12,946 nucleotides of DNA from Gallionellales bacterium UBA7399 (lineage in GTDB: Bacteria; Pseudomonadota; Gammaproteobacteria; Burkholderiales; Gallionellaceae). Location of the stretch: positions 269 to 13,214 of the forward strand of contig DKNB01000011.1 of NCBI GenBank assembly GCA_002470125.1, written 5' to 3'. Position numbers and translations under genes: made by a program. Each line of letters starts with the position of its first letter. Positions within the stretch are counted from its first letter, which is position 1. A model generated the notes under the pieces. It saw only the letters and a list, made by a program, of their open reading frames with translations. It searched no databases and was not told the origin of the DNA. Below, in pieces: positions 1 through 5,366 of the stretch.

Positions 1-2
1 AG

Positions 3-1217
3 CTGGTGCCGATCATGGTCGGTGGCATGGGCGTGGATATTTCAACGGTGGATCTTGCGCTCGAAGCGGCGCGCCTGGGCGGCATCGGCCATATTTCCGA
101 CGCGATGGTGCAGACGGTTTCCGACCGTCGCGACAACACCCACTTCACCAAAGAAAAGCTCAAGCTCTACAAATACAACGTCGCCAATTCCGACAAGTCG
201 AAGGTGATGTTCGACCTCGGCCGTCTCGCCGAGGCGACGCACAACCATGTCGGCCGTGCCATGCAGGCCAAGCGTGGCGACGGCATGATCTTCGTCAACT
301 GCATGGAAAAACTGACGATGAACGCGCCCAAGGACACGCTGCGCGTGCGCCTCGCGTCGGCGCTCGACGCCGGCATCGACGGCATCACGCTCTCCGCCGG
401 CCTGCATCTGGGTTCGCTCGCGCTGATCGCCGACCATCCGCGCTTTCGCGACGCCAAGTTCGGCATCATCGTTTCATCGCTGCGCGCACTGCAGTTGTTC
501 CTGCGCAAGAACGCGCGGCTCAATCGCGCGCCCGATTACATCGTCGTCGAAGGGCCGCTCGCCGGCGGCCACCTCGGTTTCGGTCTTGAAGACTGGGCAC
601 AATACGATCTGCGCACCATCGTCGTCGAGATCCTCGCGTATCTGAAGGCCGAACAGCTTGATATTCCGGTGATTCCCGCCGGCGGTATCTTCACCGGCAG
701 CGACGCGGCGTCATATCTCGAAATCGGCGCCGCCGCGGTGCAGGTGGCGACGCGTTTCACCGCCACGCGCGAATGCGGCCTGCCCGACAAGGTCAAGCAG
801 GAATACTTCAAGGCGGACGAAGCAGACATCGAAGTGAACATGATCTCGCCGACCGGCTATCCGATGCGCATGCTGAAGAGCAGCCCGGCGATCGGCAACG
901 GCATCCGCCCGAACTGCGAAGCCTACGGTTACCTGCTCGACGGCAGCGGCAACTGCGCCTACATCACGGCCTACAACCGCGAAGCCGCCATACACCCGGG
1001 CGCGAAGAAGGTCGCGGTCATGGACAAAACCTGTCTGTGCACGGCGATGCGCAACTTCGACTGCTGGACCTGCGGACACAACACCTATCGCCTCAAGGAC
1101 ACCACGCATCGGTTGCCCGACGGGACCTACCGCATGCTCACGGCCGAGCATGTGTTTCGGGACTACCAGTTCAGCGTTGATAATAAGATTGCGTTGCCAG
1201 GAATCGCAATCGCTTAG
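3..1217 (+). CDS. Nitronate monooxygenase-like NAD(P)H-dependent flavin oxidoreductase, 5' end missing
   Basis: The reading frame is open to the left edge, so the true start lies outside the window; about 405 codons remain. Family knowledge: these FMN-binding TIM-barrel enzymes (2-nitropropane dioxygenase/nitronate monooxygenase group) oxidise alkyl nitronates or act as enoyl reductase-like flavin oxidoreductases. Visible support, numbering from the GTG at position 6: an N-terminal PIMVGGMGVDIS strand-loop, the flavin/catalytic-type segment GPLAGGHLGF at about residues 183-192 with His189, then IPVIPAGGIFTGSDAA and GAAAVQVATRF, the usual FMN-phosphate loop and barrel end. The C-terminal part holds a Cys cluster (C343, C345, C353, C356, then GH) that might bind metal. 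Codon use is strongly GC-ending, unlike downstream genes. The gene converges on nsrR with a 23-bp gap and no obvious terminator. The true substrate cannot be inferred; the subgroup is uncertain. Confidence 0.85.
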   Translation: MVPIMVGGMGVDISTVDLALEAARLGGIGHISDAMVQTVSDRRDNTHFTKEKLKLYKYNVANSDKSKVMFDLGRLAEATHNHVGRAMQAKRGDGMIFVNCMEKLTMNAPKDTLRVRLASALDAGIDGITLSAGLHLGSLALIADHPRFRDAKFGIIVSSLRALQLFLRKNARLNRAPDYIVVEGPLAGGHLGFGLEDWAQYDLRTIVVEILAYLKAEQLDIPVIPAGGIFTGSDAASYLEIGAAAVQVATRFTATRECGLPDKVKQEYFKADEADIEVNMISPTGYPMRMLKSSPAIGNGIRPNCEAYGYLLDGSGNCAYITAYNREAAIHPGAKKVAVMDKTCLCTAMRNFDCWTCGHNTYRLKDTTHRLPDGTYRMLTAEHVFRDYQFSVDNKIALPGIAIA

Positions 1218-1240
1218 TTGTGATGCCTTGAGGGTGGTGG

Positions 1241-1657
1241 TTACTGACCGAGACTGTGCCTGCCAATCACATCTGCCAGGGTGGTGTCGTCTAGGACGCT
1301 AAAAAAAGCTTTGTATGCCGCGTTCAGGCCCTTTCTGAGTTTGCAGGCGGGAAGCAATCGACACGTTTGTTTTTTTGGGTCAAAACAGTCGAGCACGTAC
1401 AGGTTTTCCTCGGTCGCACGGAGGACCGACCCGATCGGGATCAGCCGGGGCTCCTTTGCTAGCTGTAGCCCCCCGTTTCTTCCGCGCACACTGTGTATAA
1501 AGCCGCTGGTGGACAGCAGGTGGACAACCTTTGTTAGGTGGCTGTGCACGATGCCGTAGTAATCTGAAACCTCTTTAATGGTAACCAGCTTATCTGGGCG
1601 CTCGCCCAGGTACACTAGGGTACGCAGGGAGTAGTCAGTAAATTTTGTGAGTTGCAT
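1241..1657 (-). CDS. nsrR: Rrf2-family nitric-oxide-sensing repressor NsrR
   Basis: A 138-residue protein that resembles E. coli NsrR along its whole length. It starts MQLTKFTDYSLRTLVYL, has a winged helix-turn-helix (about residues 1-80) with the VRGRNGGLQLAK wing, and carries three cysteines C91, C99 and C105 in the C-x(5-7)-C-x5-C arrangement that holds the [Fe-S] cluster in NsrR. Asp8 of FTDY, a cluster ligand in characterised NsrR, is present. Known role: the cluster reacts with NO and repression of nitrosative-stress genes is lifted. An upstream in-frame ATG at 1709-1711 was rejected because a TATAAT -10 box at 1701-1706 lies inside that extension and homologues begin at MQLT. There is no clear Shine-Dalgarno. 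The gene is downstream of, and codirectional with, the CDGSH gene, 157 bp away. IscR or another Rrf2 member is a less likely alternative. Confidence 0.88.
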   Translation of the reverse strand: MQLTKFTDYSLRTLVYLGERPDKLVTIKEVSDYYGIVHSHLTKVVHLLSTSGFIHSVRGRNGGLQLAKEPRLIPIGSVLRATEENLYVLDCFDPKKQTCRLLPACKLRKGLNAAYKAFFSVLDDTTLADVIGRHSLGQ

Positions 1658-1700
1658 ATTCGTTTCAAATGTTATGAATTTAGTCTGAAGCACTTCCAAA

Positions 1701-1729
1701 ATTATACCCATGATTTGGGTGAATTAAAA
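1701..1729 (-). promoter_or_regulatory. Predicted nsrR promoter
   Basis: On the minus strand there is a perfect TATAAT (plus coordinates 1701-1706) preceded by a 17-bp spacer and a weak -35, TTTTAA (1724-1729). Transcription would begin near 1694 and give a leader of about 36 nt before the chosen nsrR start. An inverted repeat ACCCA-N5-TGGGT (1706-1720) sits in the spacer and could be an operator. This is a prediction from spacing and consensus only. Confidence 0.5.
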
Positions 1730-1734
1730 ATATA

Positions 1735-1789
1735 GATAATGCATATTATTTACTGATAGTGCATAATGCTTGTTCGCAAATGCACTATT
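1735..1789. promoter_or_regulatory. Cluster of ATGCAYTAT repeats, candidate NsrR/Rrf2 operator
   Basis: Three related 11-mers are visible: GATAATGCATA (1735-1745), GATAGTGCATA (1755-1765, exactly 20 bp after the first) and the inverted copy AATGCACTATT (1779-1789). The second and third contain a perfect 9-bp inverted repeat, ATAGTGCAT (1756-1764) and ATGCACTAT (1780-1788), separated by 15 nt. Known NsrR sites are built from AT-rich half-sites around ATGCAT, so autoregulation of nsrR is a reasonable inference. The cluster lies upstream of the predicted -35 rather than across the core promoter, which is unusual for simple repression. Confidence 0.45.
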
Positions 1790-1814
1790 TGGGTAGCGGT
1801 ACCGGCCATTCGAA

Positions 1815-2051
1815 TTATAAGTTCTCGTGTGTGCCATCGCAGAATGGAACTTCGCTTGTGGCCTTGCAGCCACAGAGGTACAGCGTCTCTTTTTCTGTGA
1901 TCGTAAATTTGACAGGCTTGAATCCAGTGTCGACGTGAGATCCATCGCAGAACGGCTGATTCTGTGAGCGTCCGCATGCGCACCAAGCATACTCCCCCGC
2001 CTCTAGTTCAACCTTAAATGGACTTTTTTTAACGCACACAGCTTTCGTCAT
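1815..2051 (-). CDS. Small double-CDGSH iron-sulfur protein
   Basis: A 78-residue soluble protein with two complete CDGSH signatures. The first is C24-x-C26-x2-S29-x3-P33-x-C35-D-G-S-H39; the second is C60-x-C62-x2-T65-x3-P69-x-C71-D-G-T-H75. Each should bind a 2Fe-2S cluster with three Cys and one His, as in the tandem class represented by human CISD3. Known or suspected roles of the family are iron-sulfur/electron transfer and redox or NO-sensitive cluster handling; the bacterial substrate is not known. The start is ATG at 2049-2051, preceded by an AGGGGG ribosome-binding site about 6 nt upstream. There is no signal peptide or membrane segment. Its position directly upstream of a predicted NO-sensing regulator suggests, but does not prove, a nitrosative or iron-sulfur stress role. 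Confidence 0.88.
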   Translation of the reverse strand: MTKAVCVKKSPFKVELEAGEYAWCACGRSQNQPFCDGSHVDTGFKPVKFTITEKETLYLCGCKATSEVPFCDGTHENL

Positions 2052-2146
2052 GATGACCCCCTATAAAAGATACATGTTGTAAATATAAATATGGAATGCA
2101 GTTACGTAGAGACAGTCATACACTAGCACGGTAACAGCATTGGGCG

Positions 2147-2162
2147 TGGAACATTTATTCCA
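2147..2162. repeat. 16-bp interrupted palindrome TGGAA-N6-TTCCA
   Basis: A perfect 5-bp inverted repeat with a 6-nt spacer lies in the 288-bp divergent intergenic region between the CDGSH gene (minus) and argA (plus). It sits 18 bp upstream of the predicted argA -35 box and about 95 bp upstream of the CDGSH start. A regulator site is possible; such short palindromes also occur by chance. Confidence 0.25.
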
Positions 2163-2179
2163 TTAGAGAGGGTGTGTTA

Positions 2180-2211
2180 TTGACGTAGGGCCCGAAATAA
2201 AAATGTATAAT
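2180..2211 (+). promoter_or_regulatory. Candidate argA promoter
   Basis: TTGACG (2180-2185) and a perfect TATAAT (2206-2211) occur upstream of argA, but the 20-bp spacer is longer than the preferred 16-18 bp, so the true -35 may be a different weaker hexamer. If used, the leader would be about 120 nt. No ARG-box-like palindrome was recognised next to it. Confidence 0.35.
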
Positions 2212-2339
2212 TCTTCGATTGTAATTCCGTCTGAGTGAGTGGTTTGGTTGTGTTCAGCAAGGCCGAGTTCGTGCTGTTTGGCGACAACGCACCCCGCTCA
2301 GGCCACTTTGAAATTTGTTAGTGATTATTGGGTTGAGTC

Positions 2340-3665
2340 ATGCCATACAATTCTACGCTCCCATCTGAATTTGTTACCTGGTTCCGTTGGGTTGCGCCAT
2401 ACATAAACGCCTTCCGTGGCCGGACCTTTGTGGTTGCGTTTGGCGGTGAGGTGGTGGCAGATGGTAAATTCATCGAGCTGACTCACGATCTAAGCCTACT
2501 CTCCAGCCTGGGGGTTCGCCTTGTCCTAGTGCACGGCGCCCGTCCGCAAATCGAAAATCATTTGTCACGCAATAACCTTGAAGATCATTACCACCACGGG
2601 ATTCGTTTGACTAACCCAGAGACCATGCAGTGTGTGAAGGAGGCGGTGGGCCGTGTGCGGATAGAGATTGAGGCGCTGCTATCGATGGGTCTCATGAATT
2701 CACCGATGGCCAACGCCGACATCCGCGTGGCGGGCGGAAATTTTATCACCGCGCAACCGATCGGTGTCGTTCAGGGTGTAGACTTGTTGCATGCTGGAAG
2801 TGTGCGCAAGGTGGACGTGACAGCGATCAGAGACCGACTTTCGCATAACGAGGTGGTCCTTATTTCACCGCTTGGCTATTCACCCACCGGCGAGGTGTTT
2901 AACCTCACCCTGGAGGATGTGGCGACACATACCGCGATCGCACTGAATGCAGAGAAGCTCATTTTTTTAATGGATGCTGACGGCGTGCAGGATGGGCAGG
3001 GCAACCTGCTTCGCGAGCTAACCGTGGCCGATATTGATACGATTTTGTCGGGTCAGAACAGTCTGTCAGAGGACGCGTCACTGTTCCTGCCGTGTGCCGT
3101 TCAGGCCTGCGAGGCCGGCGTGGCACGCACGCACCTTATTAGTCGTCATGTCGACGGCGCTATCCTACAAGAGCTGTTTAGCGATGTTGGTATTGGTAGT
3201 ATGGTGGTCAAGGGTGCGCTAAACGCACTGCGTGGTGCCACCATCAATGATGTGGGTGGCATCTTACAGTTGCTGCAGCCACTAGAGGCCAGTGGCATGT
3301 TGGTGCGACGCGGCCGCGATCGGCTGGAGCGTGAGATTGAACGCTTTGTGGTGCTGGAGCACGATCGTCGCGTGGTCGGATGTGCTGCGCTGTATCCGTT
3401 TATCGAAGAGCGGGCGGCCGAGCTCGCCTGTCTTGCCGTGCAAGACGGCTACCATAAGCGTGGCTATGGTGATGCGCTGCTTAATCGCATTATTGCAGAG
3501 GCGCAAGCGCAGGGCCTGAGCAGACTATTTGTCTTGACCACGCATGCCGCCCATTGGTTTGTGGAGCGCGGCTTTAGGGAGGCCGATGTTGGGCATCTGC
3601 CCACACAGAAAAAATTACTTTACAACTACCAGCGTTGCTCGAAGGTCTTTGTGAGGGACCTGTAA
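2340..3665 (+). CDS. argA: N-acetylglutamate synthase (amino-acid N-acetyltransferase) ArgA
   Basis: A 441-residue cytoplasmic enzyme, essentially the length of E. coli ArgA. It catalyses the first step of arginine biosynthesis: glutamate plus acetyl-CoA to N-acetylglutamate. An N-terminal amino-acid-kinase-like domain (about residues 20-275) contains FGGEVVADGKF and GVRLVLVHGARPQI; this domain gives arginine feedback control in the family. The C-terminal GNAT domain (about 295-441) begins ATINDVGGILQLLQPLE and contains the acetyl-CoA loop HKRGYGDALL (residues 372-381), followed by LFVLTTHAAHWFVERGF and the typical YNYQRCSKV ending. The ATG at 2340 is the family-consistent start; its Shine-Dalgarno (GGGTTGAG) is weak. 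yggX follows after 41 bp and may be cotranscribed. Confidence 0.95.
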   Translation: MPYNSTLPSEFVTWFRWVAPYINAFRGRTFVVAFGGEVVADGKFIELTHDLSLLSSLGVRLVLVHGARPQIENHLSRNNLEDHYHHGIRLTNPETMQCVKEAVGRVRIEIEALLSMGLMNSPMANADIRVAGGNFITAQPIGVVQGVDLLHAGSVRKVDVTAIRDRLSHNEVVLISPLGYSPTGEVFNLTLEDVATHTAIALNAEKLIFLMDADGVQDGQGNLLRELTVADIDTILSGQNSLSEDASLFLPCAVQACEAGVARTHLISRHVDGAILQELFSDVGIGSMVVKGALNALRGATINDVGGILQLLQPLEASGMLVRRGRDRLEREIERFVVLEHDRRVVGCAALYPFIEERAAELACLAVQDGYHKRGYGDALLNRIIAEAQAQGLSRLFVLTTHAAHWFVERGFREADVGHLPTQKKLLYNYQRCSKVFVRDL

Positions 3666-3706
3666 CGGGTCAAATAGCTTGCGTTAAATAATTGGAGGAT
3701 TTGTTG

Positions 3707-3976
3707 ATGACGAGGACCGTGCACTGTGTAAAATTGGATCGTGAGGCAGAGGGATTGGAGCGCGCACCGTACCCCGGTGAGCTTGGCAAGCGTATTTTTG
3801 ATCAGGTATCAAAAGAGGCCTGGGCCGCGTGGCTTAAGCATCAAACCATGCTCGTAAATGAAAATCGATTGAATCTTGCAGAGGCGCATGCTCGCAAGTA
3901 CCTTGCCCAACAAATGGAAAATCATTTTTTTGGAGATGGTGCAGAGATGCCATCCGGTTACGTGCCGCAGGGGTAG
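3707..3976 (+). CDS. yggX: Fe(2+)-trafficking / oxidative damage protection protein YggX
   Basis: An 89-residue protein (E. coli YggX has 91) beginning MTRTVHCVKLDREAEGLE, with the family hallmark YPGELGKRIFDQVSKEAW and the TMLVNENRLNL segment. Cys7, implicated in redox protection in the family, is present. Known role: a small cytoplasmic protein linked to iron handling and protection of Fe-S enzymes from oxidative damage, with the exact mechanism debated. An upstream TTG start at 3692 was rejected because it overlaps the strong TTGGAGGA ribosome-binding site (3692-3699), which is correctly spaced for the ATG at 3707. It lies 41 bp after argA and converges on hicB. Confidence 0.94.
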   Translation: MTRTVHCVKLDREAEGLERAPYPGELGKRIFDQVSKEAWAAWLKHQTMLVNENRLNLAEAHARKYLAQQMENHFFGDGAEMPSGYVPQG

Positions 3977-3994
3977 TAACGGTAGTTTTGGACC

Positions 3995-4010
3995 ACCCAG
4001 AGTTCTGGGT
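3995..4010. terminator. Small hairpin between convergent yggX and hicB
   Basis: ACCCAG (3995-4000), loop AGTT, CTGGGT (4005-4010) form a perfect 6-bp stem in the 64-bp gap between the convergent 3' ends of yggX and hicB. No T-tract follows on either strand, so this is at best a weak or bidirectional terminator. Confidence 0.3.
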
Positions 4011-4040
4011 TGCTGACTTTATGGGATGCGGAGAGGGCGG

Positions 4041-4310
4041 CTACTTTGGAGCGGATAGCCAGCTTGAGATCATCTTTGCGAGCACGATCGCATCGGGTGT
4101 TACGGTGGGACGCCCTGCGGCAGTCGATGGTAGGGGCAGCTGCCGACGATCGGCAACATAAAAGCTAAGTGCGGTTTCGAGCGCCTCGCTGGCGCATTGT
4201 AGTGCTTCATCCTTGTCGTCACCCTGGGTGACGGCTTCGGGCACGTCGGGGAAGGTTACAACAAAGCCACCCTCCTCGGCAGGAATTAATTCCACTGGAT
4301 ACTCAAACAT
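4041..4310 (-). CDS. hicB: HicB-family antitoxin, apparently shortened
   Basis: An 89-residue protein with the HicB partial RNase H-like fold: MFEYPVELIPAEEGGFVVTFPDVPEAVTQGDDKDEALQ, then an ALETALSFYVADRR helix and LPLPST. Known role: binds and neutralises the HicA mRNA interferase, usually with a C-terminal helix-turn-helix or ribbon-helix-helix domain that autoregulates the operon. Here the protein stops soon after residues PTVTPDAIVLAKM, roughly where E. coli HicB (about 138-145 residues) enters its DNA-binding domain, so that domain appears missing. The start ATG (4308-4310) follows the hicA stop by 10 nt; the AGGGG ribosome-binding site overlaps that stop, implying translational coupling. 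Short single-domain HicB proteins do exist, so this may be functional rather than broken. Confidence 0.85.
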   Translation of the reverse strand: MFEYPVELIPAEEGGFVVTFPDVPEAVTQGDDKDEALQCASEALETALSFYVADRRQLPLPSTAAGRPTVTPDAIVLAKMISSWLSAPK

Positions 4311-4320
4311 CGTAAACCCC

Positions 4321-4497
4321 TTAATCTAGCCCCAGCTGTTTTTTGATGTAGGCCACGGTGTGTGTCTTGAGCTTGCTGTTGTGCATGGGCAAGACAGCCT
4401 GCTGACCGCCAAGGCTCACCTTGAGGTGGGACCCCTGGCCTGGTTGAAAGGCGGCTCCACGCTCAGCAAGCCATTGCTTAAATTCGTTGCTATCCAT
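4321..4497 (-). CDS. hicA: HicA-family toxin (mRNA interferase)
   Basis: A 58-residue protein read by hand, starting MDSNEFKQWLAERGAAFQ and ending AYIKKQLGLD. It matches the short HicA form: an N-terminal helix, the GQGSHLKVSL strand with the catalytic-type His24 in GSH, then QQAVLPMHNSKLKTHTV. Known role: a small double-stranded-RNA-binding-fold toxin that cleaves mRNA when not bound by HicB. Gene order toxin-then-antitoxin is the normal hicAB order. No Shine-Dalgarno precedes the ATG, and a predicted promoter places transcription start next to it, so the message may be nearly leaderless. No inactivating stop or frameshift is seen and the catalytic His is intact. Confidence 0.88.
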   Translation of the reverse strand: MDSNEFKQWLAERGAAFQPGQGSHLKVSLGGQQAVLPMHNSKLKTHTVAYIKKQLGLD

Positions 4498-4504
4498 GCG
4501 CCAA

Positions 4505-4533
4505 ATTTAACAGAAACACCCCCACATGGTCAA
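4505..4533 (-). promoter_or_regulatory. Predicted hicAB promoter
   Basis: On the minus strand, TTGACC (plus 4528-4533) and TTAAAT (4505-4510) are separated by exactly 17 bp. Only 7 nt separate the -10 box from the hicA ATG, predicting a transcript that begins at or within a base or two of the start codon. The match is 5/6 and 4/6 to consensus. Confidence 0.5.
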
Positions 4534-4545
4534 ACTTTCGACCAT
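4526..4545. promoter_or_regulatory. Palindromic operator candidate for hicAB
   Basis: ATGGTC (4526-4531), an 8-nt spacer and GACCAT (4540-4545) form a perfect 6-bp inverted repeat covering the predicted -35 box of hicA. TA operons are commonly repressed through such sites by the antitoxin or TA complex. The local HicB seems to lack a DNA-binding domain, so what reads this site is unclear. Confidence 0.5.
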
Positions 4546-4630
4546 CAACAAGTGCGCATTTTATAAATGTTTATCGCGTGTGAGACATTGTGGGTTGTGG
4601 TGAGTGCGTAGGTCTAGTTGGTTCCACCCG

Positions 4631-4639
4631 TGGTAAAAT
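4631..4639 (+). promoter_or_regulatory. Extended -10 promoter of rnpB
   Basis: TGG-TAAAAT gives an extended -10 (TGn plus 5/6 hexamer) ending 6 nt before the G at 4646 where mature-like RNase P sequence (GAAGC) starts. No good -35 is found 16-18 bp upstream, which fits extended -10 dependence. Confidence 0.55.
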
Positions 4640-4643
4640 TGCC

Positions 4644-4998
4644 GTGAAGCTGGCTAGGCAGTCGCCGCGTTTGCATGTGGAACGGGGAGGAAAGTCCGGG
4701 CTCCGTAGAGCAAGATGCCGGCTAACGACCGGACACCGTGAGGTGATGAACAGTGCCACAGAGAATAGTCTGCCAAACTTCTGAAAGGAAGCGGCGATGG
4801 TGAAACGGCGGGGTAAGAGCCCACCGCGGACGTGGTAACACGGACGGCACGGTAAACTCCATCTGGAGCAAGACCAAATAGGCAGGCTATGAAGCTGCTC
4901 GCTGAGCCTGCGGGTAGGTTGCTTGAGCGTACGGGCAACCGTGCGCCTAGAGGAATGACTGTCCACGACAGAACCCGGCTTATCGGCTAGCTTCACCT
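4644..4998 (+). ncRNA. rnpB: RNase P RNA, bacterial class A
   Basis: About 355 nt, the catalytic RNA that trims tRNA 5' leaders with protein RnpA. P1 is closed by GTGAAGCT (from 4644) with AGCTTCAC (to 4996). Conserved blocks are in order: GAGGAAAGTCCGGGCTCC (P4 5' strand), CACAGAGAA, the GGTGAAACGGCGGGGTAAGAG region including the L15 GGT that binds tRNA CCA, CACGGTAAACTCCA, GAGCAAGACCAAATAGG, and the 3' block GGAATGACTGTCCACGACAG followed by AACCCGGCTTATCGG (P4 3' strand). P18 is an 8-bp helix with a GCAA tetraloop (4927-4946). P3 and P12 are short compared with E. coli; P12 looks like CACC-GTGA-GGTG. Antisense ORFs over this gene are spurious. Confidence 0.97.
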
Positions 4999-5281
4999 GA
5001 TTCTAATGGGCACCCAGCGCAATAATGTTGGCGATGTGCGTCGTTTGGGCGGCGCTGGCATTGCCTTCTGGCCGCTCGTGCCATGCTTCAATGTGTCATA
5101 TCTCAAGGGGCTTTCGTCCCGTGGTGCTGGCAGCCGCAGCGTCACTCTAGCCGGCCAACCGCTTATCATCATAAATAACTTCAGCATTACCATGCAATCC
5201 TTTATTTTTTAAGGCAATTAAATTTACATCAACTTTTTCTCCTAACTGCTTGTCGCACAAAGAAAAAACCTGTTTTATTGC
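4999..5281. other. Intergenic region between rnpB and the mraZ promoter, no confident gene
   Basis: The first part (about 5000-5162) is GC-rich with mixed codon-like composition. It contains an open frame from ATG 5006 to TAA 5212 (68 residues, central part LGGAGIAFWPLVPCFNVSYL) without a ribosome-binding site, plus an antisense open frame of similar length. I recognise neither product. The second part (about 5163-5281) is AT-rich, with oligo-A/T runs such as TTTATTTTTT at 5203-5212. No GC hairpin followed by T-tract was found for rnpB termination. Small imperfect direct repeats (GCGCTGGCA and GTGCTGGCA) are present. It could be a small gene remnant, a repeat-family copy or a 3' extension of rnpB. 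Confidence 0.4.
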
Positions 5282-5310
5282 TTGACCCAGCCCGCTTTTT
5301 TCAATATAGT
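5282..5310 (+). promoter_or_regulatory. dcw operon promoter (Pmra) upstream of mraZ
   Basis: TTGACC (5282-5287), a 17-bp spacer and TATAGT (5305-5310): both hexamers are 5/6 and spacing is ideal. Transcription should start near 5317, directly at the TGGGN repeats. It occupies the place of the known Pmra promoter of proteobacterial dcw clusters. Confidence 0.75.
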
Positions 5311-5319
5311 GAACACAAG

Positions 5320-5344
5320 TGGGAAAAAGTGGGTTTTTGTGGGT
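5320..5344 (+). promoter_or_regulatory. MraZ operator: three TGGGN repeats with 5-nt spacers
   Basis: TGGGA (5320-5324), TGGGT (5330-5334) and TGGGT (5340-5344) are spaced by AAAAG and TTTTG, giving an exact 10-bp period. This is the pattern reported for MraZ autoregulation in E. coli. It lies between the promoter and the mraZ start, beginning about 3 nt after the predicted transcription start. Confidence 0.8.
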
Positions 5345-5366
5345 GATATCAACAGGGTTGCGAATG

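Noticed and set aside
42..1151. Several long antisense or shifted open frames inside the nitronate monooxygenase-like gene
   Set aside because: They are a by-product of its high GC third positions; none has recognisable motifs and the sense frame has clear family motifs.
1658..1711. 18-residue N-terminal extension of nsrR from ATG 1709-1711
   Set aside because: It contains the best -10 box (1701-1706), and family members begin at MQLT.
1797..1804. CGGTACCG palindrome downstream of the CDGSH gene as a terminator
   Set aside because: Self-complementary without a loop and not followed by a T-tract.
3692..3706. TTG start for yggX
   Set aside because: It overlaps the TTGGAGGA ribosome-binding site; family homology starts at the ATG at 3707.
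4360..4566. 68-codon plus-strand open frame
   Set aside because: It is antisense to hicA, whose motifs and gene context are clear.
4571..4996. 141-codon and 94-codon open frames on the minus strand across rnpB
   Set aside because: They are antisense to a fully canonical RNase P RNA; the translation with KPGSVVDSHSS is a well-known type of false protein from this RNA.
5319..5366. GTG start for mraZ at 5319
   Set aside because: It would place the MraZ operator repeats inside the coding sequence and add residues absent from the family.
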